From Marasmius tenuissimus (taxonomy: Eukaryota > Basidiomycota > Agaricomycetes > Agaricales > Marasmiaceae): 64,000 nucleotides of DNA. Below the pieces are notes generated by a model that did no database searches, was not told where the DNA came from, and worked only from the letters and a program-made list of their open reading frames with translations. Shown in pieces: positions 23,446 through 35,380 of the stretch (positions are counted from its first letter, which is position 1; each line of letters opens with the position of its first letter). Made by a program: the position numbers and the translations under genes. Location of the stretch: contig JAQOTA010000058.1 in NCBI GenBank assembly GCA_029532415.1, forward strand, positions 1,666,080 to 1,730,079. Direction: 5' to 3'.

Positions 23446-23662
23446 GGTGGGTCGTAAGAAAGAATTTAGTGAGATTTATACAGCTGAAGTGCTGTCATGG
23501 ACCCTTAAAACTCATCGAAGTCGATCCCTTTGTCAGCTTTGACGCTATCGGCATTTGCCGACGCACATACGTCGAGCGCTCCAAATTCTACTTTGTACAG
23601 CAAGTAAATATAGGGTATAGTGCTGGAGTTGTAGATACCCAACGGAAGGGCAATGATCGCTG
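23446..23662. other. Short spacer between the DUF3835 gene start and the GPI10 stop
   Basis: Both flanking genes read leftwards, so this spacer holds the GPI10 3' region and the promoter of the DUF3835 gene. No coding feature. Confidence 0.35.
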
Positions 23663-25612
23663 TCAAGAGATCCATCTCCATACTCTAACGCCCCCCTTTC
23701 TCTCGTCCCCATCACCTTCCCAAGATCTTCCTGCCCGCCATACCTCCCTGTACCCTTTCGTCTCTAGCAACTCCTGGATCCCGCCCTGCTCCAACAGCGA
23801 GCCGAAGAACACCAAATGTAAAGGCCATTCATATCGCCACAACCGATCGTCTGAAGAGCGACCGGGCACAGAGGCAGGATACGGGGATATGGGAAACGAT
23901 GGATCCACTTCGCTAGGAAAACGTTCCGTAAGATACCTGTAGGGGTTTGCGAAGAAGATAGTCGTTTGATCCTGATAGGTACTGATATTCTGATTCCTGG
24001 AAAGGTATTTTCAACAGACTGTAGGACATATCAGCAATCCAGACATACTGCAATGGAGGCTCACAACCGAGAGCCCATAACTCTCCATGAGCCAATTGAG
24101 GTCGATGCAAATACGCATGGCCTGGAGTCGAATGACAAGGCATTAGAAGTCCGATACCTCCCGCGAGTTCGTCTGTTGGAAGGCTACGGATATAGCCCAT
24201 GACAGAGATAGGTCCGCTGCAATAAAGGAGGACTATGTATGTAGATATCGGGACACTGGCAAGTAGAAGTACCAGTTTTTGCCTCGTTATGGGGAGCGTA
24301 TGATGCGTATCCTTCGGGGAGCTGTCGACGAGCGACTTTGCCGCAAGCATGTGAAGGATAGGAAGAAGTGGGTGTATGAATCTCCATTCCTTATGGCCAG
24401 CCAGCGAATAGATTGACATCGTCCAACCAAGCAGGCCTAACAGAATTTTTGAGGTACCAGCGTTGGAGGATTTCGCGACCAACCATCCTCCATGAAGAAC
24501 AAATGGGATCGCCGTCGTGCACAGAATAGGGATTGCTTGCGAGAAATAGAAGTGCCACGGATTCGACCCATAGAAGAGGGACACGCTCGAGAGATTGGTT
24601 TTTAAGAAGTTGTACGGTGTGAATGTTGTTTGACCGTAGTACAGCGTGTCCAAAACGAAGATCGGCACAAGGGCGAGGAACCTGACACGAGAATGTTAGT
24701 TTCGTCGGTTTCGAATAATGTCCACACGGCTCACCCGATAATAAATGAATCGAGGAAGAAGCCTACTAAGAGCTGTATTCTGCTACGAAGTCTCCAGGCT
24801 ATGACAGCGGCCACATAGACCCAGATAACACCGTTGGTGATTCGAATCACACATGCGAGGGAGGCGAAGACGAGCATCTTCCGAATCCTGGGAGAGACCT
24901 TGCTATTCAGCGTTTCATGGTCTCAAAGCCAAACTCATCTACCTGTTACGTGTCCTGGCATGATCAAGGGCACTGACATCCCATGGGAAATAAGACAACG
25001 CGATAGTGGTCAAGGAAGTTTCGAGCGAGTTCGAAAGGGACCGTGAAAGTGATAGACCATGGAAAAATGAGGTTATGGATAGGAAAAACTAACGAAACCG
25101 TTAGTTCAGGACGATAACAGCAAAAGCCTCTCTCACTGCCGTCGACACATAACGATCTCCAAGCGTACGTTTCGTTAGAATGCACAGTCCAATATCGGTC
25201 ATTGCCGCCAATGCACCATGTAGAATTCTCGGTCCTAGAATCTGGGGTCTGCGTCAATGTAAGATCCCGTTTCTCGACCAAGACGCGTCATACGCACTAC
25301 AAGCTCGTCTCCTAATCTCCCCCAGTTGTGAATCCCCGTGGCCTTTAATACCCAATAGACAGGAACGTTGAGTGCGGGATAGATGATGCTCCGTATTGGA
25401 TGAGGGCTCAGCCATTCCCATGTAAGATGTCCATAGCCAAAAACCAAGCGATGAGCGGGCTCTAAAGACTGAAAGTATTCATCCGGCTGGAAGACAGTGC
25501 GAGTTGAAACCGCAATCAGTATGCGGACGACTAGTGCTGTGATGGTCGTGGTTAAGAGCATCGCGGACCGGGAAGTGGGGACATTTCCAGCTTTCCTCTT
25601 TCCCACTACCAT
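23663..25612 (-). CDS. GPI10: GPI mannosyltransferase 3 (PIG-B/GPI10)
   Basis: ER membrane glycosyltransferase (GT22) that adds the third mannose of the GPI anchor from dolichol-P-mannose. The N-terminus has ITALVVRILIAVSTRTVFQP, DEYFQSLEPAHRLVFGYGHL and TWEWLSPHPIRSIIYP, the luminal acidic motif region of the family. Later exons show several hydrophobic segments and SLAGHKEWRFIHPLLPILHM, a family signature, then LLMPCHSTPGHAYLHRP and WALGCEPPLQ. An intron (gtatgtctgg...tttccag) joins to NISTYQDQTTIFFANPYRYL, and the C-terminus ends RVWRWIS at 23663. Start at 25612 is the first Met; an alternative at 25561 would shorten it by 17 residues and ease the overlap with the divergent neighbour. Confidence 0.92.
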
Positions 25613-25619
25613 TGTGAAG

Positions 25620-26641
25620 ATGCATCCTCTCCCGACAGAGTTCCTTCAAACCCTTACAGAGGAGAACCAGGAGTACATTTCTAGACTGGTCCGCCACGGT
25701 TTCGACAAATCAGATCTGTTCGTCAGTTATGCTCTTTCCTCACCAGTGCTGCTGAAGTTCATCGTCATATACCGAGCAGGTCCCCTCATCCACTCAATCG
25801 TCGTGCAGCAGTCCTTATCCTGCTCTACGAGCACGATAAAAAGCTCAGGGTGCTGCTTACAACGCGTTCGAAAGCCCTTCGAACCCATGCAGGTCAAACA
25901 GCTCTGCCCGGAGGGAGGGTGGATGCTGTAGATTCAAATGCGATCGAGGCAGCGGTATGTCGTCTGCTTCTCATAGACTGCTCACCTCCAACATTATTCC
26001 TTAGTTCCGGGAGGCCAATGAAGAAGTCGGTTTGCCCCTCAATTGCCCTTCAATACACACCCTTTGTACCCTCGAACCTTTCTTTTCCCTCTATATGCTC
26101 GTCGTCACACCCGTAGTAGCATTACTCACGGATACCAGCATTCTGGACAGCCTCCAGCCTTCAGAAAATGAGGTCTCTCGAATATTTAGTCATCCGCTTG
26201 AAGCAATGTTGGATCCCTCATTGGTGAGGAATGAACCGCTCGCAACTCCGGGGTCCGAGGATTGGATTTATGAACCGGAACTCCATGTAAACGTTTTCTT
26301 GTTCGTCTTACTCCCGCCCATGCTGATCATATCACTTCAGCACACAAGCGACACTCCTCACGGGAAGCTGAGCATGTACCGAAACCATCGATTCCGTAGC
26401 ACTGGTTCACCTATCAAAGGCCTAACTTCTGATATTCTGGTATTCCAAGGTTTCTGTTAGAATCCGCCTGGCTCTCACTTACTCTGTTCATCGCCGTTAG
26501 ATCAAAGTGGCAGAAGTCGTATACAATCGGACGACGGTATACGAACGTTATGCGGCAGGCCAAATCCACAGCTATGAGGCGTTGACGAAGTTTGTTCAAC
26601 AACTCGATCATCAGGCGGCGATGCAGGCAACAGCGCATTGA
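25620..26641 (+). CDS. PCD1: Nudix hydrolase, CoA/8-oxo-dGTP diphosphatase type (PCD1-like)
   Basis: Peroxisomal-type Nudix hydrolase that cleaves CoA and oxidised CoA or nucleotides. MHPLPTEFLQTLTEENQEYI begins at 25620. A 62-nt intron (gttcgt...gagcag) restores the frame to SPHPLNRRAAVLILLYEHDK, then LRVLLTTRSKALRTHAGQTA and the Nudix box ALPGGRVDAVDSNAIEAA. A second intron separates this from FREANEEVGLP, completing the REANEEVG catalytic helix. PFFSLYMLVVTPVVALL and the C-terminal regulatory region follow; further introns lie after EPELH and in the DILV region. The protein ends MQATAH at 26641. No canonical C-terminal SKL is seen. The start codon lies only 7 bp from that of GPI10. Confidence 0.9.
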
Positions 26642-27114
26642 TTCAATCAGAGCTCTGCTATAGAACGTCCAAGGCGCACGCATTTGGGCCGTTAGAGCAA
26701 CTCCACAGAGATACTTACATCTACTTCGTAATACTTAGTGTACTAGACTGTTGATTGTAGACTTAGTTCGATCGAGTCAATTATTTATTTCATGGTATTT
26801 CATTACTGGAAGAGCCCTTCGGTACGTGAAGGACTCGTTGGGATTGCGTTGGCAAATGTGAAAACGAATGGCATATGAACTGTTCACATGGTTCCTCGAG
26901 GCGATCACGTTGTAGTTCATCTTGACAATGGAGGCATTGGAAGACGTAAAAGAAAAAGCACGGGGAGGTTTCGAACGCTCCTGGGCGCTCAGCGCTTGAG
27001 CGCTTGAGCCCACGCTCGTACGCCACATAAGGTCAAATATGGATACACAACCATTCAGTCTCCTATCGCCGATCGGTGTCGACCACTGAGCCTTCTTCAC
27101 CCATCAGCACCATC
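26642..27114. other. Intergenic region, no gene seen
   Basis: Between the Nudix 3' end and the AAA-ATPase-like start. A palindromic CTCAGCGCTTGAGCGCTTGAG cluster lies at about 26987-27007. Minus-strand frames here are unsupported. Confidence 0.35.
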
Positions 27115-28357
27115 ATGGAACGAGATTGTTCATCCTCAGGCTCAAGTGGCACCAGCTCATCATCTCTGGCAAATTCTTTGGATTTAACTACACCCATACA
27201 AGCACTCACTATTGCTGAAGCACGTAGGTATCTGGTTCATCTGCCGTTCTTGCACCTCATTGATCAGTGTCATGTTTAGATCCCTATGGAAAGGGCGAGA
27301 TAGACTATGCGACCAAAGACTCCACGTACTCACAAGTAGAACCAGCTCCTTCCCCCACAGCGGTGTACCCTGACTATCGTTACGTTCAAGACCGTCTCAA
27401 ACAGGTCTGTCCTCATAAAGTCGTTTGTTCTCCTATTTACCTACTTGGTTCTCCTCACAGCTTTCATCGCGCTCGACCGATTTCAGAACCATCGGAGAAT
27501 TCGCTCGTCTCCGTGACCGGACTTCCAACATCGAGCTCGTTGAGGACAATCGTTGTGTTTTGCTAAGAGCGCCGCGCGGTTATGGCAAGAGCTCCATAGT
27601 GTCCATGCTCACCTACCACTTCGATATCCGTCACAAAAACGATTACACCTACAACTTCTGCCGCACGAAGGCATACTATAGAGACTGCCGGCGCAACGAT
27701 CATCTTGTCTTGAACATCAAGCTCGGCGACCTCGATGTGAAGAGCCCGGATTTCAACCTCAACACGGAGTTAAACAGAGCACTGAAGAACTTCGTAGAGC
27801 TCTACGCGTCGCTGTTGGAAGGCGGGGGCTGGAACGACTTGGTGGACCCGGACGCGTGCAAGACGTTAGCCAATATCATCGTGAGTGTATAGTCGCCGTC
27901 GTTAGCCACCGTCACACTCACCCAGCCCCTGCAGACTCTTGCACTTCCTTTCGAATACAAGTTCGCTGTCTTCATTGACGATTACGATCATCCCTATTGG
28001 GCTACATCTGCAATAGCTGCAGAACTTCCAGAGAATCGCGACGAAGTCGTAGCAACCCTTTCACACTTCTTCGATGCATTGACATACTGGACGAATGATC
28101 GGGATGGCGTATCCATGATCTTCCTTGCAGGCACGCAACATATTTTAACTATGGTCTCGCAGGAAACCTGGTCTATCACTCACGATATCGTCAGGAAGGA
28201 AGACACCGACAAACTCGTGGGTTTCTGTGAGGAGGACGTTCGGCAGATTGCAGATGCGCTGGACTTGAGTTTCCCCAATTTGAAGATGAAGGAACTCGCT
28301 GAGGAGTTTTTGAACTCGGAAGTGGCGATGAAGCAGTTGCAAGGTGGCGCGTTTTGA
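27115..28357 (+). CDS. AAA-ATPase-like domain protein (PF09820 type), probably C-terminally truncated
   Basis: A start at 27115 gives MERDCSSSGSSGTSSSSLAN, then through introns (donors gtaggt, gtctgt, gtgagt) PYGKGEIDYATKDSTYSQ and YVQDRLKQLSSRSTDFRTIG. The P-loop is LLRAPRGYGKSSIVSMLTYH, with Ala in place of the first Gly of GxxxxGKS. Walker B is KFAVFIDDYDHPYW, followed by SHFFDALTYWTNDRDGVSMI and FLAGTQHILTMVSQETW. These blocks match the AAA-ATPase-like family, which usually continues into a PD-(D/E)XK nuclease-like domain. Here the frame stops at 28357 after MKQLQGGAF, and no clear nuclease motif follows. Possibly a decaying copy from a mobile or toxin-like family; function unknown. Confidence 0.65.
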
Positions 28358-29270
28358 TACAAGTATTCGTGTCGAAGTGTGCTGGGCTTCTTTCATCAGC
28401 GGCCGGCAGAAAAGGTCAAGGAGCCCGCAGAGACTGGGCTCCCCCACGTTTCGCTTTAATGCCCAGTGCTTGTACAGATGTTGGCGATCTGGTTCGTTTC
28501 ATTGTCGTTGCGATACGCCGCATGTGTTTTGTTCAATCTTGTTACCTGGGTACTGTAAAGACCAATGGAACGACTCGACATCTCTGGGATATCTACTCGA
28601 CATGACCAATTTGAATACACCAACCAAGCTACGACATGAGAGAAAGACACTATGAAATACTCAGATTCCCCAGTGTCGTACAGTGCCGTTTCCCGATACT
28701 TACAAACGCAATGCAGATTTTGAGCGACAACGATGATGAACTTAGGGGCGACTGATTTCGATCGATTTGGATGGGGTTTTCCGCCCGCTCCCGCACGGTA
28801 TCTGGTCTAAGTAGTTCGGGTTCAGTGATAGAACCTAGAGGGCAAGGACCTTGACTATATCAGACCAAATTAGAGTCGGGCGTTTGGGATGCAGTAGGTT
28901 GAGCTCGTTCCAAAACCCACCACCCTCTCCTACGTTGACGACTGCTCATTAGGGCTTTCAGGATCCTTCACGAAAAGGCATCTCCACAACTCACTATAAT
29001 GCTTGATGTGAATTGATTGCTATGGACTAAGATAGAGTTAGAATACAGTTTGGCTTGATGACTATGTAACAGACAAATGACCGGAGCACAAGAAAAGATG
29101 ATTGAGAATGCAGGAGGGTGAAGTAAGGAAGAACGGACAAATTAACGAGTAGGGTAGAACAAATCGAGCAGGATAGTCTTTTAAGTGTGCAAGATAACCA
29201 TAGTGCCAAAAGAGACGCAATACCATAGGCGCATGGGACATGGAAGACCATAAGTTAGAAATTCCCAATA
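28358..29270. other. Intergenic or relic region downstream of the AAA-ATPase-like gene
   Basis: The first 300 bp hold short frames in both directions (for example SSAAGRKGQGARRDWAPPR near 28390) that may be eroded coding sequence of the ATPase gene. The remainder is A/T-richer and contains the 3' region of the SAP kinase. Nothing else is supported. Confidence 0.35.
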
Positions 29271-32200
29271 TCAATACATTTTAACCATAACCTCCAGTGC
29301 TTCGACGACCTCGGACATGGTCGGACGATCTTGGTGGTCGTGTGCCCACATCCTCTCTACGAGGTCGACAATTTCAGGACACCATTGTTTTTTCAAACCG
29401 GTCATCGAAGGTCTATAGCAGGAAACCCCGACTCAGTATCCGATGAACGATACACGAAACGCGCGAGCACACTCACCGTTGACGCTTCGATCCAACGACT
29501 TCATAAATAGCATGCTCATTCATTCCCTCCCAAGGGTACTTCTTTTCCTTCTGGTGCCACTGAAGCATCTCCCAATAGACACAAGCGCAGCTGAACACGT
29601 CCACCTTATGGTTGTACTTCGGATGTGCGTGCCACAGCTCCGGTGCTTGCCAGTTCACTGTCCCAACCAAGCTTTTCACCATCGACCTGGTGCTCTGCTT
29701 GACCTTGGCCAGCCCAAAGTCGGCGATCTTGGCGACGCCTTTCGAGGTGATGAGGATATTGGAGGACTTGCAGTCACGGTGGATGATAGAGGGCTTCCGC
29801 ATGTGCAGATACTCGAGACCACGGGCGATATCGAGCATCATCATGAGCTGATGTAAAGCATCAGATTCAGATCGCCGGTATCGAGAAGAGAAAGCGCACT
29901 CACAACTTTGTGTAACGAGGGAGGATTGACATTGCGGATGTAATCGAATAAATCGCCATTCGTGCATAGCTCACTGATGATCATTACAGGTGTCTCGCGT
30001 GTGTTTTCTGGTATACTGACACCGAGCTATCAGTCACAAGTCAATCAGTTTGAGTTGGACTGGGTTATAAAAAAATCCACTCACGAAACGGACGATATTA
30101 GGGTGGTCGAATCCGCCAAGAAGTTTTAACTCCTTGATATCCACTGGAGCACATCGATGAGCGCTTGACAAGAAGTTAGAACGAAAGGAAGGTCTCTTAC
30201 TGGCACTCAGCTGGCCTCTAAACTCCGCGATCGCAATCTTGCGACCCTTGAACTTGCCAATAAACACATCCTTGAATCCTCCGCTGCCAATTTTCTCTAG
30301 TTTTTGCAGCTTGTCGGGGGGTATTTCTCTGTCCTCTAACCCCAACTCCCCTAGATCTAGCTCTAGTTCCTTCTCTTGTTCATTCACTGGAGGTGTACGT
30401 GGCTCGTCTAAATGAACCCGTTCCTTCGGGGAACGCAGCAGTATAGGCGTGCTAGGATGCTTCTTGTGTCGAGTTCGTCTGGCTGTTGAGGGTGGACGAA
30501 CAGTGCCGGTTGACGATGGAGAAGAGAAGTCATTCTGTTGACGATCCCGCCATTGAAGAAGTGCTTCGGCGAGTTGCGGTTTAGTCCCAAGAGGCTCTAA
30601 GGCGTGAGACTCGCAAAGACGAACGAGCTCGTCCCGTCGGAGGCGCACCAAAGTCTTACGGGTAGCAATCGTGAGGTCGACTATTGATACGCATTAGCCC
30701 AGGCAGGTTACATGAATGCAAGATAGAACTTACCATCTTCTTCCTGATCCATTGCTGCTTCCTCGTCAGTCTCGCCTTCGGCATCTTCAGAACCAATTTC
30801 CTCTTCCTCTTCCCCTTCCCCGTTGACACTTTCCTCCTCTTCCTCCTGATCGTCCACCTCCATCTCGAGATCATCACCCTCTTCCTCTTCGCCCACTATT
30901 TTGCCATTCCTAAGCTTCCTTGGAGTGACCATATTTGACTCGTCCTCGTCCTCGTCTTCCCCGTCGTCGACTTCGACATCCTCACCTTCCTCCTCCTCCT
31001 CTTCCTCGATCTCTTCCCCTTCGTCGTCTCCATCACTTGGGTCAGTCCTAGCCCCGGATCGTAACCGTCGCTTGAGTGGCGTCCGTGTGTTCAACTGTCG
31101 TGCAGGTTGAGGAGTGATAGTGGCAACCGAAACAAGTTCGTCGACCTCGTCCTCTTCCGCAATATCCTCCTCCACATCTTCGCCTTCCTCCTCCTCCTCT
31201 TCCTCGTCTTCATCGACAGTATCACCTTCACTGTCCTCCTTGAAAGTCTGGATCTTCTTCTTTGCCCTCCTCATTGGCGTGACCCTCCTGGCCTCCAACG
31301 TCTCGACGGGCGGCAAAGAAGAACTAGGCTGCACGTGACCGGCCTTTTCCTTGCCCTTCGAATTGACCTTCTCCTTGGAGTTGACCTTCTCGTTACTCTT
31401 GGGTGCCGATTTGTCCTTGCTCCGCAGCCGCCTCGGACTCGGCTGAGCCTTGAGCTGAGCCTCGAGCTCTTCCAACTCAGTCAAATCGCTCTCTTCGTCT
31501 TTTTCAATGTCGATCGCGGAGTCAATGAACTCGACTTGTTTGGCCTTGCCTTTCCCACTTCCGCTTTCCTTGGATTTGGAGCGGGTAAGGGATGCGTCAA
31601 TTGACGGCCCGGCGGTGAAGAGGGTCAAAGTGGGAGCGGAGACCTTTCGAGAACGAAGATGATGTCCAGGTGGGGAAGATATCGACATTTGCGTCGAGGA
31701 CGATGAGGATTCGGGGTTGTGAGAGGAGTTGGTAGGAGATGAACGTGAGCTGCGACGATTGGACCTATGAGAGTGACAAAGTCGAACTTTGAGTTGCAAT
31801 CCAGAGTAACATGCTCTTACCGAGTACTATCGCCAGACCGTTGTCTTGACCTCGTTCCACTGGACTTCGAGCGCCGATGACCTTGAGAATCGTTGCTATC
31901 GACCTCGAGGTCGATATTACCCATGGAAAAGCTGCGGCTCTTCAGAGGTCTGCCGTTCGAACTGCTCTTTCGAACATGTCCAGGGCCATTGTTGATATCA
32001 TTGGTCGTAGCCCGTCTTCGAAGGAAACTGGGGCTGGCTGCCTCGGCCACTTCATCCTCTTCTACATCAAGCTCTCCTTCGGAAGAGTAGTCAGAAGCGG
32101 CGCCTCGCCCTAGCGGTGATGAAGGTGGTAGTGATGCAATATCATCGCGGGCGGCGATGATGTCGTCGACTAATTCTGATTTCGTCAAAATTTCGGGGTC

Positions 32201-33015
32201 ATCGTTGCTACCGAGTCCAGCAAGGTTGTACAAGCGTATAAGCTCTTCTTTCCGCAGACGAGATAGGGTCCGAGAAGGTGCGAATGAGAGAAGGTGGTCG
32301 TCGGCTATAAAAGGGAAAAGAGATAACGTTAAGCGCCCAGAGCGAGTGCTGTTTGAATTGAGTAAAACGTACTGTTCTCCTCGTCGCTATCATCCTCGTC
32401 GCTCTCCTCGTCAACGTCGTCAGAGTCGCCGTCTTGGTCGACTGACTCTGATAGAACTTCTTCGTCTTCATCCTCCAGCTCGTCATCGTCGTCGTCATCG
32501 TCAACTTCCATACCACTACTCGTACTACTGCTGGACTGCCGTGACCGTAATGAACGGGCTCCCCATCGTAATGAACGATCAGAATCGATATCCATCGAAG
32601 ATTGGGGGTCCTCTTCGCTCGTATAACTGCTCGACCTAAATCTCTTTAGGGGAGCGCGTCCAGTTCTTCCCTGCCTCCCTGACCCACTAGCCTGAGTATT
32701 CTCATTCGAGCCACTGGCTACGCGTTTTCTCTTTCCTCCTACGCGAACTTCATGCATTTCAGTCGGGAATTTGTCTGCGAGGTATGAGCGGGATGGTAAA
32801 CGGCGTAGGTTGGGGTGCAATGGTACAAGCACAGGTCGAAACACGTCCTGGGTGTGGGAGGACGCGTCGTGGGTTACTGTGGACGATTTTCGATGAGGAT
32901 TTATGACGCGCTTCAATGATGAAGATAATCTTGAGCCACTATGCTGAGCTGGAGGAGACCGTCGTAGAGGGTATCGTCGAGAACGAGAGGAAGGGGAAGA
33001 GGGTGGTGAGGACAT
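29271..33015 (-). CDS. Large acidic protein kinase with two SAP domains
   Basis: N-terminal 750 or so residues are Ser/Arg-rich and strongly acidic, with two SAP-like helix-extended-helix motifs (LSRLRKEELIRLYNLAGLG and LVRLRRDELVRLCESHALEP), suggesting DNA or chromatin contact. The kinase domain follows: Gly loop KIGSGGFKDVFIGKFKG, a beta3 strand KIAIAEFRGQL, alphaC region DIKELKLLGGFDHPNIVRF, SELCTNGDLFDYI, catalytic loop IIHRDCKSSNILI, IADFGLAKVK, VNWQAPELW and KVDVFSCACVYWEML. It ends VVEALEVMVKMY and stop at 29271. The beta3 strand reads AIAE, not AxK, so the usual ATP-anchoring Lys is absent, while HRD and DFG remain. Seven or more introns. Nuclear localisation and atypical catalysis are inferred. 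Confidence 0.85.
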
Positions 33016-33522
33016 AACAAGGAAAGGAATTTCGCTGAGAGATTCACACTAGGCCGTCGAATGAAGCCAGAGTGAACGGATTATGAAGGAAATGGATAGA
33101 AATGGCTGCGAATTGGGCGTGCGTTGTCGAATGGCTGGTCCTCGCTCTCTCAATGGTGGGAGTTCCCCAAACCAGTGGTCAACCCAAACAGGCACAAATC
33201 GGAGCATCACGTGATAGTTGGTTACGTAGGAAACGTAAATTCTCACAAGGGCCCGCTGACTCATCGCTCCAGACCAGCGTCTATCAATTCATTTTGGCGC
33301 TAGCGTGTATTTCGGCTCCTCCCGAGCTCTGCCGGCTTTCTCGCTTATTTTCTCCGTTCTTCCAGGGCCCGTAGTGACATGGGACTCACAAGTTATAAAC
33401 GGAGTCCCAAACTAGGAAGCTTCGACCTCACCTGGTCCTCTATAAATCGCAAGCAGCATGATTCTCAAGCCTTTCCCCGCTCGCACTTTGGGAAGGAGCT
33501 CTCATCTTGACTTTCGTCCACC
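33016..33522. promoter_or_regulatory. Divergent promoter region with TATA box at 33441
   Basis: Shared upstream region of the SAP kinase (minus) and the DUF6593 gene (plus). TATAAAT at 33441-33447 lies 82 bp before the DUF6593 ATG at 33523. A CACGTG is absent; CACGTGAT-like CATCACGTGATAG appears near 33208-33220 and is palindromic. No gene seen. Confidence 0.5.
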
Positions 33523-34430
33523 ATGATCGTTCGTGTCACCTCTCCAGACATGCTCAACTCGTCCTTGGTCGACCTTTCGACTAATCAGACTTTGTATACG
33601 GTGGCCACAACCGCAGAGTCCTCATCACCAGATTTTTCTTCACCGATGACTTCTCAAGAAGAGTCCCTTGACGAAAAGCAGACCTCCACGGACAAAACCG
33701 TACGCATCACGCGGATATTCACAGGAAGTTCGACAGAGTCCTCGCCATTGAGCGAGATTCGCTGGAGGGGAAGGCGACCAGATATTACCATAGGCGACGA
33801 GCACGTAGGCAACCTTGCTGCTCTATTTGACACGACCCATACCAGACTAAGCACCAAACTTCTGTACGTGCACCGCGTTTTTAATCACCGTACTTGTGCA
33901 AGAAATCAATGAGTGTTTGTAGCCCCAAAACTCTCGCGATTCCCACTCGGTTTGACTCCGATTATACCTGGGCTGCTACAACAACTTCTCTTACAGTGAG
34001 CCGGTTCGAAAGTTCAGAATTGTTGCCCGTGCTCACGCCCTTCACCTCGTAGCTCGTCGATTTCAACACCAATCATGTCAAGGGCACCTTCCACCAAAAC
34101 GTCTTGAGATCTTCCAACACCTTCATCAACGCCCGCATTCCCGGCGTTGGATCAAATTATCTCGAGTTTACTTCACATCCTCGGGCTCAGGATGTTGAGA
34201 TCATCGGTAAATCCCTTCCCATCCTCATCATCATGTTCATTTCCTAATCAACGACATACTTAGTGTCCTTCTTCCTCATGGACATCCTTCGACGAGGATG
34301 TTTCTATCCTACCCTCACACCATACATGTTCGACGACTCCCATTCGAGCCCCAAGTCACCCCGTTCAAGGTTCCAAGAAACCAAAGAGATAATAGCACGG
34401 AAATTGAGCTCCAGGCGGAACACTGTATGA
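33523..34430 (+). CDS. DUF6593 family protein
   Basis: Small basidiomycete-specific family of unknown function. MIVRVTSPDMLNSSLVDLST is followed by NQTLYTVATTAES, KTVRITRIF, LSEIRWRGRRPDITIGDEHV, then after an intron PTRFDSDYTWAATTTSLTLV, DFNTNHVKGTFHQNVLR and VGSNYLEFTSHPRAQDVEII, matching the domain order of the family (a beta-rich fold like tubby-type proteins). The final exon, joined by gtaaat...cttag, carries VSFFLMDILRRGCFYP and a Ser/Arg-rich tail ending SSRRNTV at 34430. No signal peptide. Usually found in many copies per mushroom genome; only one is seen here. Confidence 0.8.
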
Positions 34431-35380
34431 TATTCCTTGTTGTGATCACTTCTTACTTTTCCTTTCTTTTCTCCGGTCTTTTCGTGATGCTCTCGCCCGT
34501 TACATATCCCGCTTCTTGCACTCGTCCCCAAGCATTTTTTCTCTCGTATTCTCTTCGCATCATCGGATACTTCGCATTTCTGGGTAGTGTAGTCATTTGC
34601 ACGTTTCTTTTCGCGATTCTCTTTGCATTTCGACGCCTCCGGCCAGCGTCTTGTACAACGCATCCGCATATTTTAATATCCTTATCTTTACTTACTGTAT
34701 CTTAATTCCCGCATTCCGCATTAATAGAGCCCGCGCCTTCTTTTGAGCCTGTCAAGTACTTAATCTTGTAGGTTTGGAGAACAAACGATATCCCTTATGG
34801 GGTCACTGTCTGCACAAGTTCAGGGGCTCAATTATATTGCTTGCTCAAAAGTTACCCAAGGAGGAAGGTATTTCCTTACCGCGCCGCCCAACATGCGTCA
34901 ACCCGCATGCGCCCTAGTGGAAGTCTTGGAGGAAGATGTGTTCACCGAAGTATTCGCTTGCACTAACTTACACCTTTGAGCTTAGCCTCGCCGTGGTGTT
35001 CTGGGGTGCTCTTCCAGTTGAATCAGAACAGAACTCGACTCATATTCTCGATGACTCGGCTCTCGAGGGATGGATCCCCGTATCGCGGAACCCTTGGTTC
35101 TGTTCTACGAAGACTCGAAAGCTATTATTACAAGATGCACTTCTCGAGAAATAACGTACGTTGACGAGTAGGAAGCTTAGCAAATACATCTCACCCTAGC
35201 AAGACAAAGGGAATCCCTGGCTGGGTGTCCCATAGTTTGGAAGCAGACTCCTGGGAAAGCACTAGAATACAGTATATCTGACACCATGAGCTAAGTTCTG
35301 AGGATGTAGGGTGGGAGCTACACTGCTCACCATCATCGCGGCCTGAGTGTGGTGGATATTGCTTTGTCCACCACTCACGG
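34431..35380. other. Tail-to-tail intergenic region, no gene seen
   Basis: T-rich 3' region of the DUF6593 gene and the 3' side of the Mss4-like gene. A frame at 34797-34979 has no recognisable features. No repeat or RNA gene was found. Confidence 0.4.

Noticed and set aside
26987..27007. CAGCGCTTGAGCGCTTGAG palindromic cluster as a CRISPR or terminator
   Set aside because: A single short repeat in a eukaryotic intergenic region; no array and no known regulatory role can be supported.
30901..31604. Long plus-strand frames rich in Ser or Leu opposite the acidic kinase region
   Set aside because: They are the antisense of Asp/Glu-coding GAN repeats of the SAP kinase, which produce open Ser/Leu frames by composition. 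They have no protein-like motifs.
34797..35164. Short plus-strand frames downstream of the DUF6593 gene
   Set aside because: Unsupported by motifs; they lie in a convergent 3' intergenic region.
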